Shown here one piece after another: positions 26,601 to 40,709 of a stretch of DNA of 64,000 nucleotides (position 1 is its first letter; each line of letters opens with the position of its first letter). The position numbers and the translations under genes are program-made. The DNA is from Sitta carolinensis. Lineage: Eukaryota > Chordata > Aves > Passeriformes > Sittidae. Under the pieces are notes generated by a model. The model had not been told where the DNA came from. It worked only from the letters and a program-made list of their open reading frames with translations, and ran no database searches. The stretch is taken from assembly GCA_032173965.1 (NCBI GenBank), contig CM063288.1:13744501-13808500 (forward strand). The letters run 5' to 3'.

Positions 26601-28739
26601 CAGATATAAAACTGCAGCAGTCACTGGGGGGAGATGTGGGAGGGGGAAAAGTGGCCCATATTCTGTAATTGGAGATTGTGACTGTTTTATTCCTGAAGAG
26701 TGGGGTACATTTTCCTCACCGAATGAGAAAAAAAGACTTGGAAACTGTAGCAGGTAGCACATGCCATTTTCCACCCAGGTGATTTCCTTCACAGCTCTTA
26801 CCTGAGAAGAAGCTGGGGATCACCCCTCCCCAGTCATGCCCTGCTGCCTGCAGCACAGAGCAAGGTCCGGGACTTGTGGGTGGCTGAGGGAAGTTCACCA
26901 GAGAAATCCAGATAAATGTGGGTGTTCAGCTTTGCAATTCATTTTGTTTTCCACTGCTTGGCACTTTAGGGCGCCAGCTTGCTATCTGTGGACATGAGCA
27001 TCCGTATCCCTTAAAGGATAATTTCCTCCCACTCCCCCCTCCACTAAAAATACTCTTGGTTAGAGAAGACATAGCAAGAAATGCAAACTCCACCCCTTAA
27101 CAGACACAAAGCCATGGCACGTCAGCTGTGGCTGAGGGCCATAAGTCTCTCCAGACTCCCAGGGCCACACATCTGTCTTTTCCATTTCCCAACCTGGCTG
27201 GGATATTTCCAATCCATCTTCTAGCTAATGGGATTTTGTACACATTTTCCCTGCCCTTTGTTTCAGTGCCATTGCACGATGAAGTGATGCTGTAGCATTA
27301 CCAGAGCTGCCTGTGTGTCTCCTTTAGCCCTCACCAGCTGTTAGGTTACACCAGCATTAAGAAAAAGAGACTTCCTTTCCCAGGGACAATGCCCCACCTC
27401 TTCCCATCTGCTACAGAATCCATGAAAAGTGATGGCCAGTGTGGGTTTGATTCTGATGGTGCTGGGTTTTCTTGACTAGCCAGGACTTAAAAGCTTTTTC
27501 ATCTCTGCCCATGGAAGTGCTGCACTGAGCATGGAGCTGATGGCTGTCTTACCCACTAGAGCCAGTAGCAGATGCTTAATGGAGAGTTAAAGCACAGGCC
27601 AACCATCAAGGGATCTGAGGAATGGGAAAGTTTTGAGCCAGAATTAGTAATTCAGTGTTTAGATGGTTGCCTTAGGGTATACAAGCTTTTGCATCTACCA
27701 GAGTTTCTCATATGAAGTACTTTAACCTCCTGCTCACATCCAGACTCGGCACTTGGCGGGACTAAGCCTTGTCTGCTGGTCTTATTGTACGAGGTCTTCT
27801 AACTTGTAGTTGAAAGAATTCAGCCTTTGAAGCTCAGCATTACTGAATGCACAGCTGGTGGCAGGGAGCAGGGAACTCCTCTGTCCAGTTCTCCCAGGTA
27901 ACTCCAGTGCCTCCAGGAGCATGTGACCATGACTTTATCGTTTTGTGCAGCAGCTGCCCCCCTCAGCAGTGGTAAAGGCTTTCGTCTGAAGCCAGCTGTA
28001 CAACCCAGCACAGCACAAAGGTGCTGGTAAGCCTAGCCCCTGTTTTGGAAAGCAGCCAGGGTAGGGAACATCTCTGCCACCCCTTCTTCTTCCATCCTCA
28101 TTAAGCGGGGCTCCTACTTCTCAGGCAAAAACATCCAGTGTAAGGTCTTAAAGAGTTAAAGCCAGACTGCTGTGTATGACCCTTCTTTATAAAGCATGTG
28201 CATCTCCTAGGGAGCATTTCTTGCTGACTGTCTCCTAAAGGGACTCTCAAGAGCAAAGAATCTAGAACAACAACGCTTAGAGCTCCTGCCTGTGTGTTTA
28301 ACACTCGTGGGTGTAGCAGGGAGACAGGGAAAGACTACCACATCTCGTGAAAGGAGCCTAGTGGATTTAGAAAGAGAGACATTCAGGTCTTCTGGGAGAA
28401 AGAATTAAACTTGACAAAGAGGCCCTGTAAAGCTGAGTCCTGTGGCCTGTTTTATCCACTTCTTTAAGTTTTCTATTTCATCTATACAGACAGAACCAAA
28501 AAAATGCAAAAAGAAAGTGGGCTCTACTCCTCTCTTGTAACAGACACAGACTTGTGTCCAAGCCTTGCTATGGCATGAAGTACAGCTCCCCCTGAAATAA
28601 ACTGCAGCTCACACATATCTCAGGGTGGAACTTGGCTCTTAAACAAAATTTAATGGGAGTCTGCTCTGGCTGAACTCTACTTATGACTTCATATTTTCCA
28701 GGGCTGCGCTACTGCTGTTGGCTTGTTCATTTTTCTTCC

Positions 28740-28764
28740 TTTTTTTTTTTTTTTTTTTTTTTTT
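28740..28764. repeat. Homopolymer T25
   Basis: Twenty-five T. On the minus strand it would read as an A tail, but the sequence to its right has no mRNA-like features or reversed AATAAA close by. Confidence 0.95.
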
Positions 28765-31700
28765 CTTTCATTCTCTATACACTAATAGGTGTTTCAGTGG
28801 GATAACTTGACCTTATGAGATTGTTCCAAAGCATTCTTCTCTGGAGGCAGTGGTAAATAGTTTTGATATATTATGCAAGTGCTTTGAGAAATTTGCAGGC
28901 TGTCTTACGACTGCTTGAGAAGGCAGACTTTTGCAACATGTTAGGCAGCATCAACCAGTGAACTAAACTGGGAAGCTGGGAAGCAGAGAAGGTGGACAGA
29001 GCCTATATATTAGGTTTTTTGTTTGATTCTATAATTTTCCTCATTCGTATAAAGTGAAGCTTTCAAAACTTTCACCATCAGCCCAGCTGAGCAGGTGGAA
29101 TGTGTGAGAGAACCATTTTCAAAGGATGCAGCAGTTTAGCAGTGAGAGCTCTTGCAAATCCCACCTTGTACATGACCACTTGGTGTTTCACTTGGTGTGC
29201 TCTGAGCCAGCAGGGCCAGCAGTGAGTGCTGCTGCTGCTTGGCCACAGAGCCCCATCGCTGCTGGTGCGGCTGCGGAGGAGCGGAGCCCCTGGGGCAGGG
29301 ATGGCTCAGGGTAACAGCTCTGCCCTAGAGTCCTGGTTTGACAGCTGGGAGAGGGGCCCAACTGCTTTCTGCATTCCAATGTACCCTTACCTAGGGAATA
29401 CCAGGCCCAACTTTTGCCATGGCCTTCTAGAGCTACTGTAGTTCAAAGGAGTAACTGGACTGAATGTCTGGAGCACTCTGCTCTGCTCAGAGCTCTCTAG
29501 AAAAGAAGTCTCCAGCTTTAAGCAGCTGCTTTTCTCTTTATGCTTTTCATCTGGGGAACTTGTTTTTCCAGCATGTAGATTTGTGATAGGTGTCGACCCC
29601 TCAAAAGATCATTCCTGCTTTTTGCCCTCTTTGTCTGCACCTAGCAAGCTTCTCCCTGTTAATGATCAAGTGACAGTCAGACTACAGATTGACTTGCATC
29701 AATTTGCCAATAAGTAAATATCCCTCTAAGAAAATAGTAAATGTGAGTAAATAAATAAATATTTAATGGGGGAAGGGGCTTTCCTTTTGGTGAGCTTGTT
29801 TTCTGCTTAGAAGGAAAATGTTTAGGAACAAGAATGCCCTTTGCTGCAGGAATGTAGCCGCCAACTCAAATCACAACAATTCACTGTCAGCTTTCCTGCG
29901 TGGATATTTCATACACTTAGGAGCAGCCCAAAGGCTTTACAGTGAGTGAAAAATATGTTGATCAGAGAAGTACCATAGCAAGCATTTGTTGCTATTGAAA
30001 ACTACTAGACCATATTTCTTTCCTTAATGACACACATTAATCCTCCGTTGAAATTTCCAGGGCTGTCCAAGCTGAATCTGGCTTTAAAGGTTTAAAATAG
30101 AGTCCAAACTATAAAAATGTAGCATTCTGACCAAAAAAAGGAGATGGAAAAAAGCTCAGCAATGTTCCTTTGTTTTTTCCTTTGCTGTTTGAACCACTAA
30201 GGATGTCATCTACAAGCTTTGAAATGGTTTCAAAAACATGGCATTTTTTAAAATTGGTGACCAGAAGATGAATATTATCCAAGTACCCACTGCTACTTCT
30301 GTTTTCAGTCCAGTTTCCTAATGAAATGAGTCTTATGTGATCCTGCTGTCAATCTGTCTGCCTAATCATCTGCTCATCCATCTGCCAGTTCTCATCAAGA
30401 ACTTTTGGGTCCACTGACCAGTCTCAACCAGATTTAAATGAGAAATAAGAGCCTCAGAAATTATTATAATTTTCCAGGTTACATGAAAGTCAGCACTGTC
30501 TACAGAGAGCCATTCAAGTGAACAATAACACAAAAAGGACTCCTTATTAGGAGATTAAACTAAATTAAGTTATTTTTTACTTAAGAATGTTGCAGCATCA
30601 AGTTTTGGCATGATTAGTTTCCTTCCATAAACATGATTCCAGCTTAATAGGCAAAACACAGAGTAAGATCCCATTTGAGCACCTACAGGAGATATCCAGC
30701 CCTTCTGACCAGGGCATGTTGAAAGTTCTGCCAAAAAAATGTGTCTCGCTACCTCATCACAAGCTTTGGAAAGGGATGGTTAAGCAGGGCTTAATGTTTG
30801 GGATTTATTTTCCCTAATTATAGACTCTAGAAATCTAGGCTTCTTTAAGCTATTCTAAGTTTGCTTATTGGTTGATGGGAAGGAAATTCCCACACCCTAC
30901 TCCAGGATTCACCACGCTGTGTGGAGGCTGAATAAATCTTCTTGCAAGAGGGCATGTCAGAACAGAACAGAACAGAATAGCTCCAACCTGAAGAGACACA
31001 CAGCTATCATCTCGGCCAACTGCCTATTAGTATCCTCCTGCAGCACCTGTGGAGACAGCTGAGGTCACACAGACTCCTATCCAGCAGTCAAACATCTCGT
31101 CAGGCTCGTTATTAGCCTCCCACCTACGTGGTCCTTGACATTCGTGTTGCATTAGGAGAGAGGAACATTAGCAATAAACTGTTAATGAATTTCACAACAG
31201 TATAAGTCTGTGCTGGAAAGCATTCAGGATATGGCTTCAGTGCAGGTCTTTTCATGCTTAGCTCTCTTAATGTGTTCAATATGCTATTTTTCAAATAATG
31301 CCAGACAGTTGTCCAAGAATATTACACAAACTATCCTTTTTCCTTTTTTTCCCAACAATTATTGCACAATCTGTCTAGAATTGCTTAGATGAATGATAGA
31401 TGGAAAAGAAGTTCTGCTAAAATTCCTCAACTCTGTTCAGACAACTTGACCTGATACGAAAATGCTTTTCAGATAATAATGTGGCCTTTGTCTTTAGAGC
31501 AAATACACAAAAGAAATCTGCATATTCATTGAAGAGACCTTGGGAAATAAGAAATGTTGTTGCCCTGAGCTACTATTTGCCTTGCAAGTTTCTAAGGTGT
31601 TTCAATATGTTTTATTTTCTTTGTTTAATATGCTCAATATTCAAAGCATTTGGAAGATTGTTTCCACTACAGATATCTTCATTAATAATATTAATCTCAT

Positions 31701-34700
31701 CTGTGCTTCAGGAAAGATCTCTGTGTCCCTGAAGAGCATATGCTAAACATCCTGACATTTCCACTTGCGACACACAGTAGACAGTGCCTTAGGCAAGCAC
31801 TGGTGTATGAGCTGGATAGAGCTGCATACAATTCATATCAAATAAGCCAGGGGACAGAGCACAGAGAACTCCCATTTCTAAGAATTATCACCTGTTGGAC
31901 TGCTTTGCTACAAAATATTGATGGTGGGAATGAGCATAAATGAAGAAATCTGCCCATGTTGGGAAAATTATTATATTTTTCTAAGGATAGGAGCCTGGTT
32001 CTACATTCTTTGAACTCTTACAATATTATCAAGCTTTCTCCAGTTTCCAGGTGGTTTCTAGGTGACATTATGCGTAGTTTGATCATATCATCTCTAGTTT
32101 AAGCACAAGGTCAAGCTTTTTCATCTCAATGAGAAATAGACATTAATCAGCCTCAATAGAATAGTGGCCATGTTTCTATGTCAGCATGTCTGTGTTCATT
32201 AAAATGAGTTTTCTGCCAGCAACAGAGTCAGTTGCAAGTCACTCTTGTTTTTGGATCTATGTCTCTGCCCCCTAAATCCCACCCCCTATACAGAGAGGCT
32301 CCCTCCCTCAGCAGCACCCTCTGGATCTATGTGCCTATAATGGCAGGCAAGCTCATGGTTACCAGACAACTGCTGATAAACAGAGCTTAAAAATTCTGAG
32401 TCCTTACTGCCTTTCCTTTAGTGCTGGGCTACTCTGGTGTCCCTTTTCTCTCCAGTCTGCAGTTTTCATGAAAGTTGACGCAGTCCTTATCTTCGGCTGC
32501 TTTTCCTTTAAAAACAGTTGCAGTTGAATAATGGAGTCAAAATTTGTGAAGGATAAAAGGACAGCCAGGCAGATAGCAGGAACAGAAGAAAACAGTGAAA
32601 GAAGGCTGGCAAATATATTTGATGAAAATGTTTCAAGTTCTAACTAGTTCTGACTATCTTAGTTAAAGGGACTAATTTTAACTAATGTTTGTCTTAGTGC
32701 CAACTCCATAAATGTTTAGTGCCGTGTCCATAAAAGAGAGTATGTTTCAAATGTAAACCAAAACCTAATCATAAAAGTTATTTTGGTCATAAAATCAAAC
32801 ACAACAACATTAAGAAACAGGGATCACCTTATCCTCTTATGACACAATCAAAAGGCTTGAGAGTCAGGTCTGGTAGACCTGTTAGGTACAAATTAAAAGC
32901 TTGTCTTGGTAAATAATTACAACCAGTTTAGCAGTTAAGTTGTCTTACTGATTCATGTAACCACTTACACAAGGGATTGGGAAGGAATAATCACCTACTC
33001 CAAGATCACTTGGCCTCTGACTTTTCACTCAAAGGTTCTGACTTGAATTTCTATGCTTATGTTTTTAACATGAAAAGTTGAGATCAGTGGGGTATGCTGT
33101 TTTCTTGAACTATTTCTTAAGAATTATAAGATAAATATCAGTTACAGGTCATGAGATGGGCTTTAACTATGCCCATGGTCAGCTGATTTGATTACCTATG
33201 GTCATCTGCAACATCTGCAATGATTAATCAGTTAAGCCAGCAACTCCTGTCTATTCAGCTTTGACCTCAGTGAAGGAGCAAGTGGCTGGGTTTTTTTCTC
33301 ATTTTCATTCAACAAGAAATGAATATATCTTTAAATTGTTGACTTTGGAGGAAAGTCAGGCAGAAATTAGCAAGACTCATCAGATTCACTGGATATATAG
33401 GATTTCTTTCAAAACCTCCCCAATTATAAAGCCTTTAAAAGGACTACTCTGCTCTGATGAAGAGGGAAAAGGTGGGAGGAGGAGAAGCAAAGGCAGATGA
33501 ATGTCCTGATCATGGACTGGATTTGACAAATTAATTCATACTCTATTTGTCACTCTTCCCTCAATGAAACAATTCCAAGTCAATTTATCTTCTCCAGGAA
33601 GATGTTGTTTATGAGCTGGCTTTGACAACTATAGAGGAAAAATGTAAATGATGGCCTGGTTACATTAACCTATTTCCATGGAAAAGTAAGGAAATTTTGC
33701 AGTGATATAATTATACATATGAAACAGACAAAACAGGACACAACTTCCAAATTGCCAAATGCAGCATTTTTTAGTATATTGGACCCTTTTCCAGGATCTT
33801 ACACTTCATGCACCTTTTTATGTTAAGAAGGCAATATTTGGGCTTCAAACATTGAGCAGCTTTCTTTATTATTTTTAACCTAAAATAGTTTCATTAATTT
33901 CATTAATATTTTCTCCTTTCCCTCTTATCATTAAGGGATATCATATGATTACTTTTTGATAAGATGACTTTTAGTGTATCTCTCCATCTCTGATTTTCCC
34001 CAAAACCCAATGTCAATTCAACTTCACAAAAGAAGGATAAACTGTGTGAGTGAATCCATTACTTCCACAAACATTGTAAAACATATTTTCTCTTATTTAC
34101 TTCATAATATTCTAGAATGGTGAAAAACCACTTTGCTAACACTGTATACTAAAATCAAATGAGATTAAAATTATGTGACAATCCTAACCTAATTAAATTT
34201 ATTTGATAATTGCTTTTTATCCTTTCTATATTACAAAGTGTCAAAAATCTTGAACAGACTTTTATTTGAATTAAACTGTACTTTGACTGTTTAGAATTAA
34301 TGACAAAATACTTGTTAACTGGAATAACAAGAGAAATGGGCCCAGAGCATTTTAGTTTTGTAGGTATTTTTAATCTGCATTATGTAACTTACATTTTCAA
34401 CACAGTCCATTTACTTGCCCAAAAGATCATGTGATTGTTGTTGTTATATGACACCATTATTTTCCTTATAATAATTTAGTGTGCAAGTGGCAGCCAAATT
34501 ATTCTGTCTCTTTTCCAGATTGACAGATGAGAAACTGTTCCTTAATTTTGAAAGAACAGCCTTAATGTGTTTCATAGTCTAATGGGAGATGGCGATGACT
34601 TTTTCAGCCAAATATGTCAAATTGATGGGTTCAGGCTGATGACCCTTTGGGACAAGAGATGCCAGCTCTGGCAGGGCACTGCACACTTACTAGCAAATAT

Positions 34701-36731
34701 TAAAATAGGTAATGACTTTTTTTCATTCAGAATAGCTTCAGTGTGATGCATCTGATATTGTAACGGGCCAGAGAGCAGCTTGAGCAATTAACATATTTCT
34801 AACATGAAGTTTTCAGAAGTTGGTTCAACTCAATTTTACAGATGCAGCTGCAGTGAACCGGTTCTAACTATAGCTTGTAAATTAAATCAGTGTGCTAAGG
34901 TTAATAGATTAATGATTTTCTCATGAATGCAGTGTGTTGGCAAGGCACAAATATAAACCAAAGGGCAAGGAGGGCATACTACAGTTGCATAAACAATGGA
35001 GGTCTTAAGAATTCATTAGTTTTTCTATACTGAGCATGTGATAAGAAAAGTCTTGCATCAGTGGAGAAAACAGGGACACATTAGGACCTGCTTTTCCAGT
35101 CAAGAGGAGCAATGGCTGCAGAAGAGTATATAAGCAACAAAAAGAGCCCCTGGGAAAGGAACAGTTATGATAAACACATTTTTATATAAAGAATATTTTT
35201 TTTAAATTTAAATTGTTGTACTTATAGAAAAGGTTTTCAACTGCAAAAGCTGCTCGGTAGACTCCATATACTCCTCAGTGCTTTCAGAAGTTTATGTTTT
35301 ACTGAACTCAATCAAATACCTTAGTATCATCTTGAATGGGGGCAATTAGAACCTCACCAAAGTTCTTTACAAAAAAAGGCAGTCATCTTTTTAAATTACA
35401 ACTTTTTAAAAAATAAGGCAAGATTAGTATGGTACGTTGTGCGAAGTCAATTGCTATGAGCCAAAAAATAGACAAAAATGTATTAATAATATAACTGAGT
35501 AAACTGTATTCAAACTGTATTTCGTATGTCTTATTATAACCAAAGTTCTCTTTCAAATGTATGGAAGAAGGAAAGAACAGTCAATACTGAGGTAAAACCC
35601 TCCTCTGAATTCCGTCTCTATCTGGCCTGAATCATGGACTGGATTCATGAAGTATCATTAAAAGTTGAATTCTAAAGACACATTTCAGCCTACAGAGAGA
35701 GACTGCTTAAACACTGCTGCCTGCAGCAACTTGGTCCGTATTTGGGGTGGTTCTCCAAAGCAGATCCCTGGATACACTCAGAGAAGGGTGGGTTGTTCCT
35801 CACCTGGAAAGTCCCATTAGCACTAGTTTTTCATGAAGTGATTAGGTGAGCTGATCCAAGATGAAATCTTGCTGTGTGTTTCCTAGTCTGCAGGAAAGTC
35901 CTGAGAAGGAAATGACTGCCTTGAGGAGTTCAACCCATCATTCCCATGGATTGAATGAATTTCGAGCACTTCTTATGCAATGAATGGGCACATTAAGAGA
36001 GAGAATGTGGTGCCCAAGAAAGTGCTTAAAGACCTACTTGAGTGTAATTTAGTAGCCAAGGCTTTGTCTGAGATTGAAACCTAGCAGTCAGCAATGGAGC
36101 ACCGTGATAAGAGGTGCTGTGGTTATTAAGAATCAGAAACACAAGCTTGTGGGTAGGAAAATCCTGAAAGACAGGAGCAGGAGCAGTGCTACCTGACTGC
36201 TGTCGAGTGGCTTTGAAACCTGTGTTGTCAGAGCTGCTTGTCACACAAAGATATCTCTATATTCACTCAGCCTGACAAACTCCAAAATGCAGGATCACCC
36301 ACAGCTGCCTGGGAATCATGACAATGTGAGTTGTAATCTAGGGCTTTTCATTTTCTACTCAACTCTACCAGCTTTAGTCTGGAACTTTATCTTAGTAAAT
36401 TAGAGAAGCCTTGAGAAGTTTGGGGTAAAGTCTATTTATACCATCAAATTGCCCTTGTGGATTGCACAGTGGAGACTTGGCAGCTCACACCAGCAGATTA
36501 CATCTATCCTGCAGGGTCAATCCCATGAATTCCTGTCAAATGTGCCAAGTGGGGATCCCTTTGCATGTATGGTTTTCCTTTCATGCTTTTCCATGTGTAA
36601 ATCCATACCAATCAAACACGTAGGTGCTTAAATGGTTAACTAAAGTCCTGACTGAAGAACCACCAAGAGTACAAATACTGGATTTTTTTTCCTGGAAACT
36701 AATTTAGCAGGTAAAAATGATGCCTGAAAAT

Positions 36732-36752
36732 TAGAAAGCTTGAAGCTTTCTA
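36732..36752. repeat. Perfect 10+1+10 inverted repeat
   Basis: tagaaagctt, centre g, aagctttcta. Arms are exact. Confidence 0.9.
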
Positions 36753-39700
36753 CAAATTTATTCCATGTGTCACTGAGAGTAGCCACAGAATCACTTAAAA
36801 GTATTTGCAAGGAGCAAATGGTTTCTTTCAAGGAGCATGGTCTAAACTCTGAGCTTTCTATGCTGAATGGGAGAAAGTACTTGGGGGATGAATATGCTCT
36901 TTCCCACCGCCATATAAATTGAACAGCTTGTCAGTCGGAATGTCTTAACATGATTAAGCCTCTAAAATAGCTCACTGATAAGTCTTGCATCTTTATCAGG
37001 ACTTGGGGTTATCCATAAAGACCTGTTTTTTGATGTCACAAGATCATGCCAAAACCTCACTTTACAAAGCGCATTTAGTCCTTGTCATTGTAAAGAAGAA
37101 CTGGAAAGATCTACTTGAATGAAACTCAGATACGAAAGAAAGTGTAAATTAAAAAAAAAATATTTTAAAGCCAGTGTCAGAATTTTGGGGCTGAAAGTGA
37201 TTTATGGTTTTTAGAGGTTCAGATTTGCAATTTGTAGAACAAAAGAAATTATTACAACTGTCAGAAAAGTGCATAGTGACAATAGGAAGGTGCTGAACCT
37301 CAAGCAAAGATTTTTACTGCTGGACCTTCCTGCTTCAAACAAGTGTTCCTCAGTCAAAATGGAAGACAATAGGTTAAAACTAGGGGGGGAACTAATAAAA
37401 TTCATAAAAATCAAGTTTTGTTGGAAAATTGCACCTGGAGGAGGTAGCTTAACAAATTTACAACAAATTTAACAGGAATAAGTCACCACTGGATATGTTG
37501 ACATCCAAGTCAGTTGTACTGGTATGCCACCTGTGAAGCACAAAGCTGGAGATCTGCTTGCAGTATTTAAGTCAGGATACTTAAACTTTCACAGGCTGCT
37601 GCCTTCTCAGCAGGTTGTGATTGATGAGAATAAGACAGGTAGAAATTGTCATTCTATTGCAAAAATTCCTTATCTGTAAGTTTACGAGCAAAACTGGAAC
37701 CTGATGAATTTCAGGTCATGACACAAAAGCATTTCTTTCCCATCATTCTGGTTCTTGGAAATGTACTTTCCAACAACAGACAATTTGATTTGTGTGTTCT
37801 ATTCTTGACTTAGTCAATTCATTCTGATGGCCAGAAATTTTATGAAAAAACATGTTTCTCTACAATCTTTTGATTTCTGTGTGTCATGGTAACCAGTGGC
37901 AGTAAATTACAACAATGTTTAAACACTTTCAGAACCAGATTGTAGCTGGACAAGGGCCAGTATAACAGGGAGAGGAAGTTTTCCAAGGACAGTTTAGCAA
38001 CAGATAACACAAAAGATGTCCTTGAAACAAAAGGAGACAATCGAAACAGGTGCATCAGCAGCTGTTGAAACACAGACCTTTGAGCACTCTGCATGCCAAG
38101 AAGAGCAGAATAAAGAAGGTACAAGAAGGCCAAAGCCATTGCTGAGCTAAAAATTCCTTTACTAAGCTGGATGTCTTTTTTGCCTCAGAAAGTGAAGGTT
38201 CAGTCCTATAGCAATGTGCTGTATTTCTCACACAGGCTGAATTTAGAGAGGCCATGCTGAGGCTCCTGGCCAAGCATGGATTCTTCTGGACAGCAGCTGC
38301 TGGGACATGGTCTCGTTCCATCACGCACGCCTTGCGTGCTCCTCAGTTGTGTGCCAGGAGGGACAGCACTGCTTGAACCTCAAACAACACCAGTACTTCC
38401 ACACCTGCAATACTGTAATAGCACCGTGAACACAGAGCTATTTTTGGACAAAGTGAAATTTCAGAGACAGTGAAACAAGGATTTAGGGTGTCTCTCTGCT
38501 CTCCATCAGCATTGCTCCAAAGCTGATCTGGGGAGCAGACCTTGACTCTCTGGTCATCGGTGGTAGCTGCAATGTTCTAGCACTGTGACTGATGCAGCAA
38601 AGGCTGTCTGGGAGGACAGCATGCCTGTTCTGTGGTCAAAAGGAGTCACAAAGGAGCAGTCATGCTCTGGTTCTTGTAGTAAAATGGGAACTGTGGTGAG
38701 AGAAGCCACATCATGGTGTCAGCTGGTTGCTGAAGGGCGCAGCACTGCCAGCTTAACAGATCAGTGCCAGCCTTACCATAGCTCAAGATGAGTCCTGCAC
38801 TCTGTTGCAAACTTAGAAAGATAGAAATGAAAACTTTTCTGAAAAGTGATGATGCTGTAATACATTATCAAAAAGCAAGTACTAGAGATAAGGCACCTGC
38901 TTGTTATCTGAATCTGAGAGGCACCTGAGAATGCCAGGTACAAGCAGAGAGTTACTCATAAATGTGTTGGTTTTTTTTAATTAAGGGGATAATAATTTGA
39001 TCTGGAATTAATGTTTGGCAGCAAGCTGTGTGGCTTGGGAAGCACTTTGGAATTCACATCTCCTAGTATTTGATTGCTGTAGAGGAGCCTGCATTTTTGG
39101 CATGCAGCATGTATTGGTGTGTAAAGAAATACAGAGCATTTTGACCTTGAGGCAATTAATCTCTTCTGAGCATGTGGCTTTTGAATAGACATAGACATAA
39201 TAAGAGTTTTTAAATTACAGAAGATGTGCTCAATATTTCCATCAGTATATAAATGGAAGAAAATGTGGGAAGGATCTCTGGGGAGAGAAAAGCATTCTTC
39301 AGAAAAATCACCTCCCATGTTTGAGAAGAGGTGGATCTTTTGAATCTCAACTCTTGTCTTATACCATCAAATTACAAACTGATGTTAGAGACTGGACATG
39401 AGCAAGGAGAAAACTGCTGAAAATGTTTTGTCCTTGAATCATACATACAGATATAGCAAAAAGCATCCCAGGTGTCAGCCATAGTGCCACTCTTCAGTTT
39501 ATAGAGGAATTTTGAGTTTCATTTTCACCTTTTCCAGAGAACTTGAAACTGAAAAAACAAGACATCACATAAAGCCTTTTTTCTTGTTCAAAAATCAGTA
39601 TCATTTAGAATTATATAAATCATACAAAACAAACAAAGAAATGAGTGTCCTGTCACTAACCTAGCACAGAACTGGAGGAGTTTGTCACCCTCTCAGATGT

Positions 39701-40709
39701 CCACATAACTAGGTGGGCTGTTATTAGTGGCATGAAATAAGGAGCAGAAAACAATTCAGTGGTAGTTGGTGAAAAAACGCTTGTCTGTATGTTTTTTACT
39801 TTTAATTAAGGACTATATCAAACAATTAAGAGAGAAATATCCGACTGGTTTTTGAGATATTTTTTCATCTCCCCTTTAAAAAGCTTTGGCTATTCATTAG
39901 TTGTTTTGGTTATTCTCATTAAGTGCTATAAGATCAAAGTGTAATTCAAATTCTAGCTGCTCTTTCAGCAGCTTGCATTTCAGACCAGTTTCTTTCTTCT
40001 TGAAAAAACATGGTAAGGTACTTCTCTTTTGCATTTATATTGTAAAGATTTTTAATTTGGGGGTTTTTTTTAGAAATTATAATGCAAATAATGTTATTTG
40101 ATTTATCAGCCTTGAATTCAGACTTACTCTAAGTGGGAACTGTGTTTTATACCACACACATGAGAGGCTTACAGTGACTTCAAATGTAAACTGAAAAGAA
40201 AACAAATGCAACGATTGAAAACAAGACATTGCAGATGAACAAATATTAATACACACAGAAATCAATACACACAGATTAATTTGCTAAATTAAGATCCAGA
40301 CCATACTCTGAAGAGCTATAAATGGGAAAATAAATAGACATCAACCTTTTTTTTCCCCAAAACTACCTTTCTGAGAGTAATTGCAGTACCTAAATGCTCT
40401 TAATTTAAGCATTCACTGGAGGATGTTACAGGTAAGTGCTCGTAATAAACAGTAGGTGTTTCCCTGAGGGATATGACAGTTTGCATAATGTGCTGGCTGT
40501 TTCTTTTCCTGTGTTATGATGGCAGAAAACTGTTACAGTAAGGCTAATTGTAATGTGAGGTTTCATAAATGTCTTTTGCTAACAAAAGATATTAAGTTCC
40601 GAGTTTCACAGGCTAAAATAATACAACACCACCAGTACAGTCACTGCTCCTCCATGTGATCCAATCTCTTTGTTATAATTAACTTTTTTATGTTCTGTTC
40701 TATTTATAG

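Larger units (their letters stand above)
1..40709 (+). other. Upstream intron of the CNTNAP gene (partial, 5' end outside window)
   Basis: Everything before the 51-nt exon reads as intron. I looked for the preceding CNTNAP exon, which should encode the end of laminin-G domain 4 (a GCLS..QFN..APLKAA type motif), and for EGF and fibrinogen-like cysteine patterns, and found none. The intron is therefore probably at least 40.7 kb, which is normal for this family. A divergent or short exon could still have been missed by eye. Confidence 0.7.
23636..40709. other. Long intronic stretch without recognisable genes
   Basis: AT-rich over most of its length, with a more GC-rich part about 26300-29450. 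No clear CR1 or LTR fragment seen in these 17 kb. It holds a T25 tract, a 10+1+10 inverted repeat (36732) and a stretch at 34540-34960 that looks like conserved noncoding sequence. Open frames at 26337-26792 overlap on both strands and look like chance. Confidence 0.6.

Noticed and set aside
26337..26792. Overlapping 151-codon minus and 115-codon plus open frames
   Set aside because: They lie in a more GC-rich patch where stops are rarer, mirror each other on opposite strands, and show no domain, start context or splice signals.
28740..28764. T25 as the tail of a minus-strand processed pseudogene
   Set aside because: No gene-like sequence, no AATAAA in the expected place and no obvious target-site duplication; bird CR1 machinery rarely makes poly(A) retrocopies.
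30955..31160. gaacagaacagaacagaatag start resembling a CR1 end
   Set aside because: The following sequence does not continue as CR1 in either direction; only the short acaga repeat matches.
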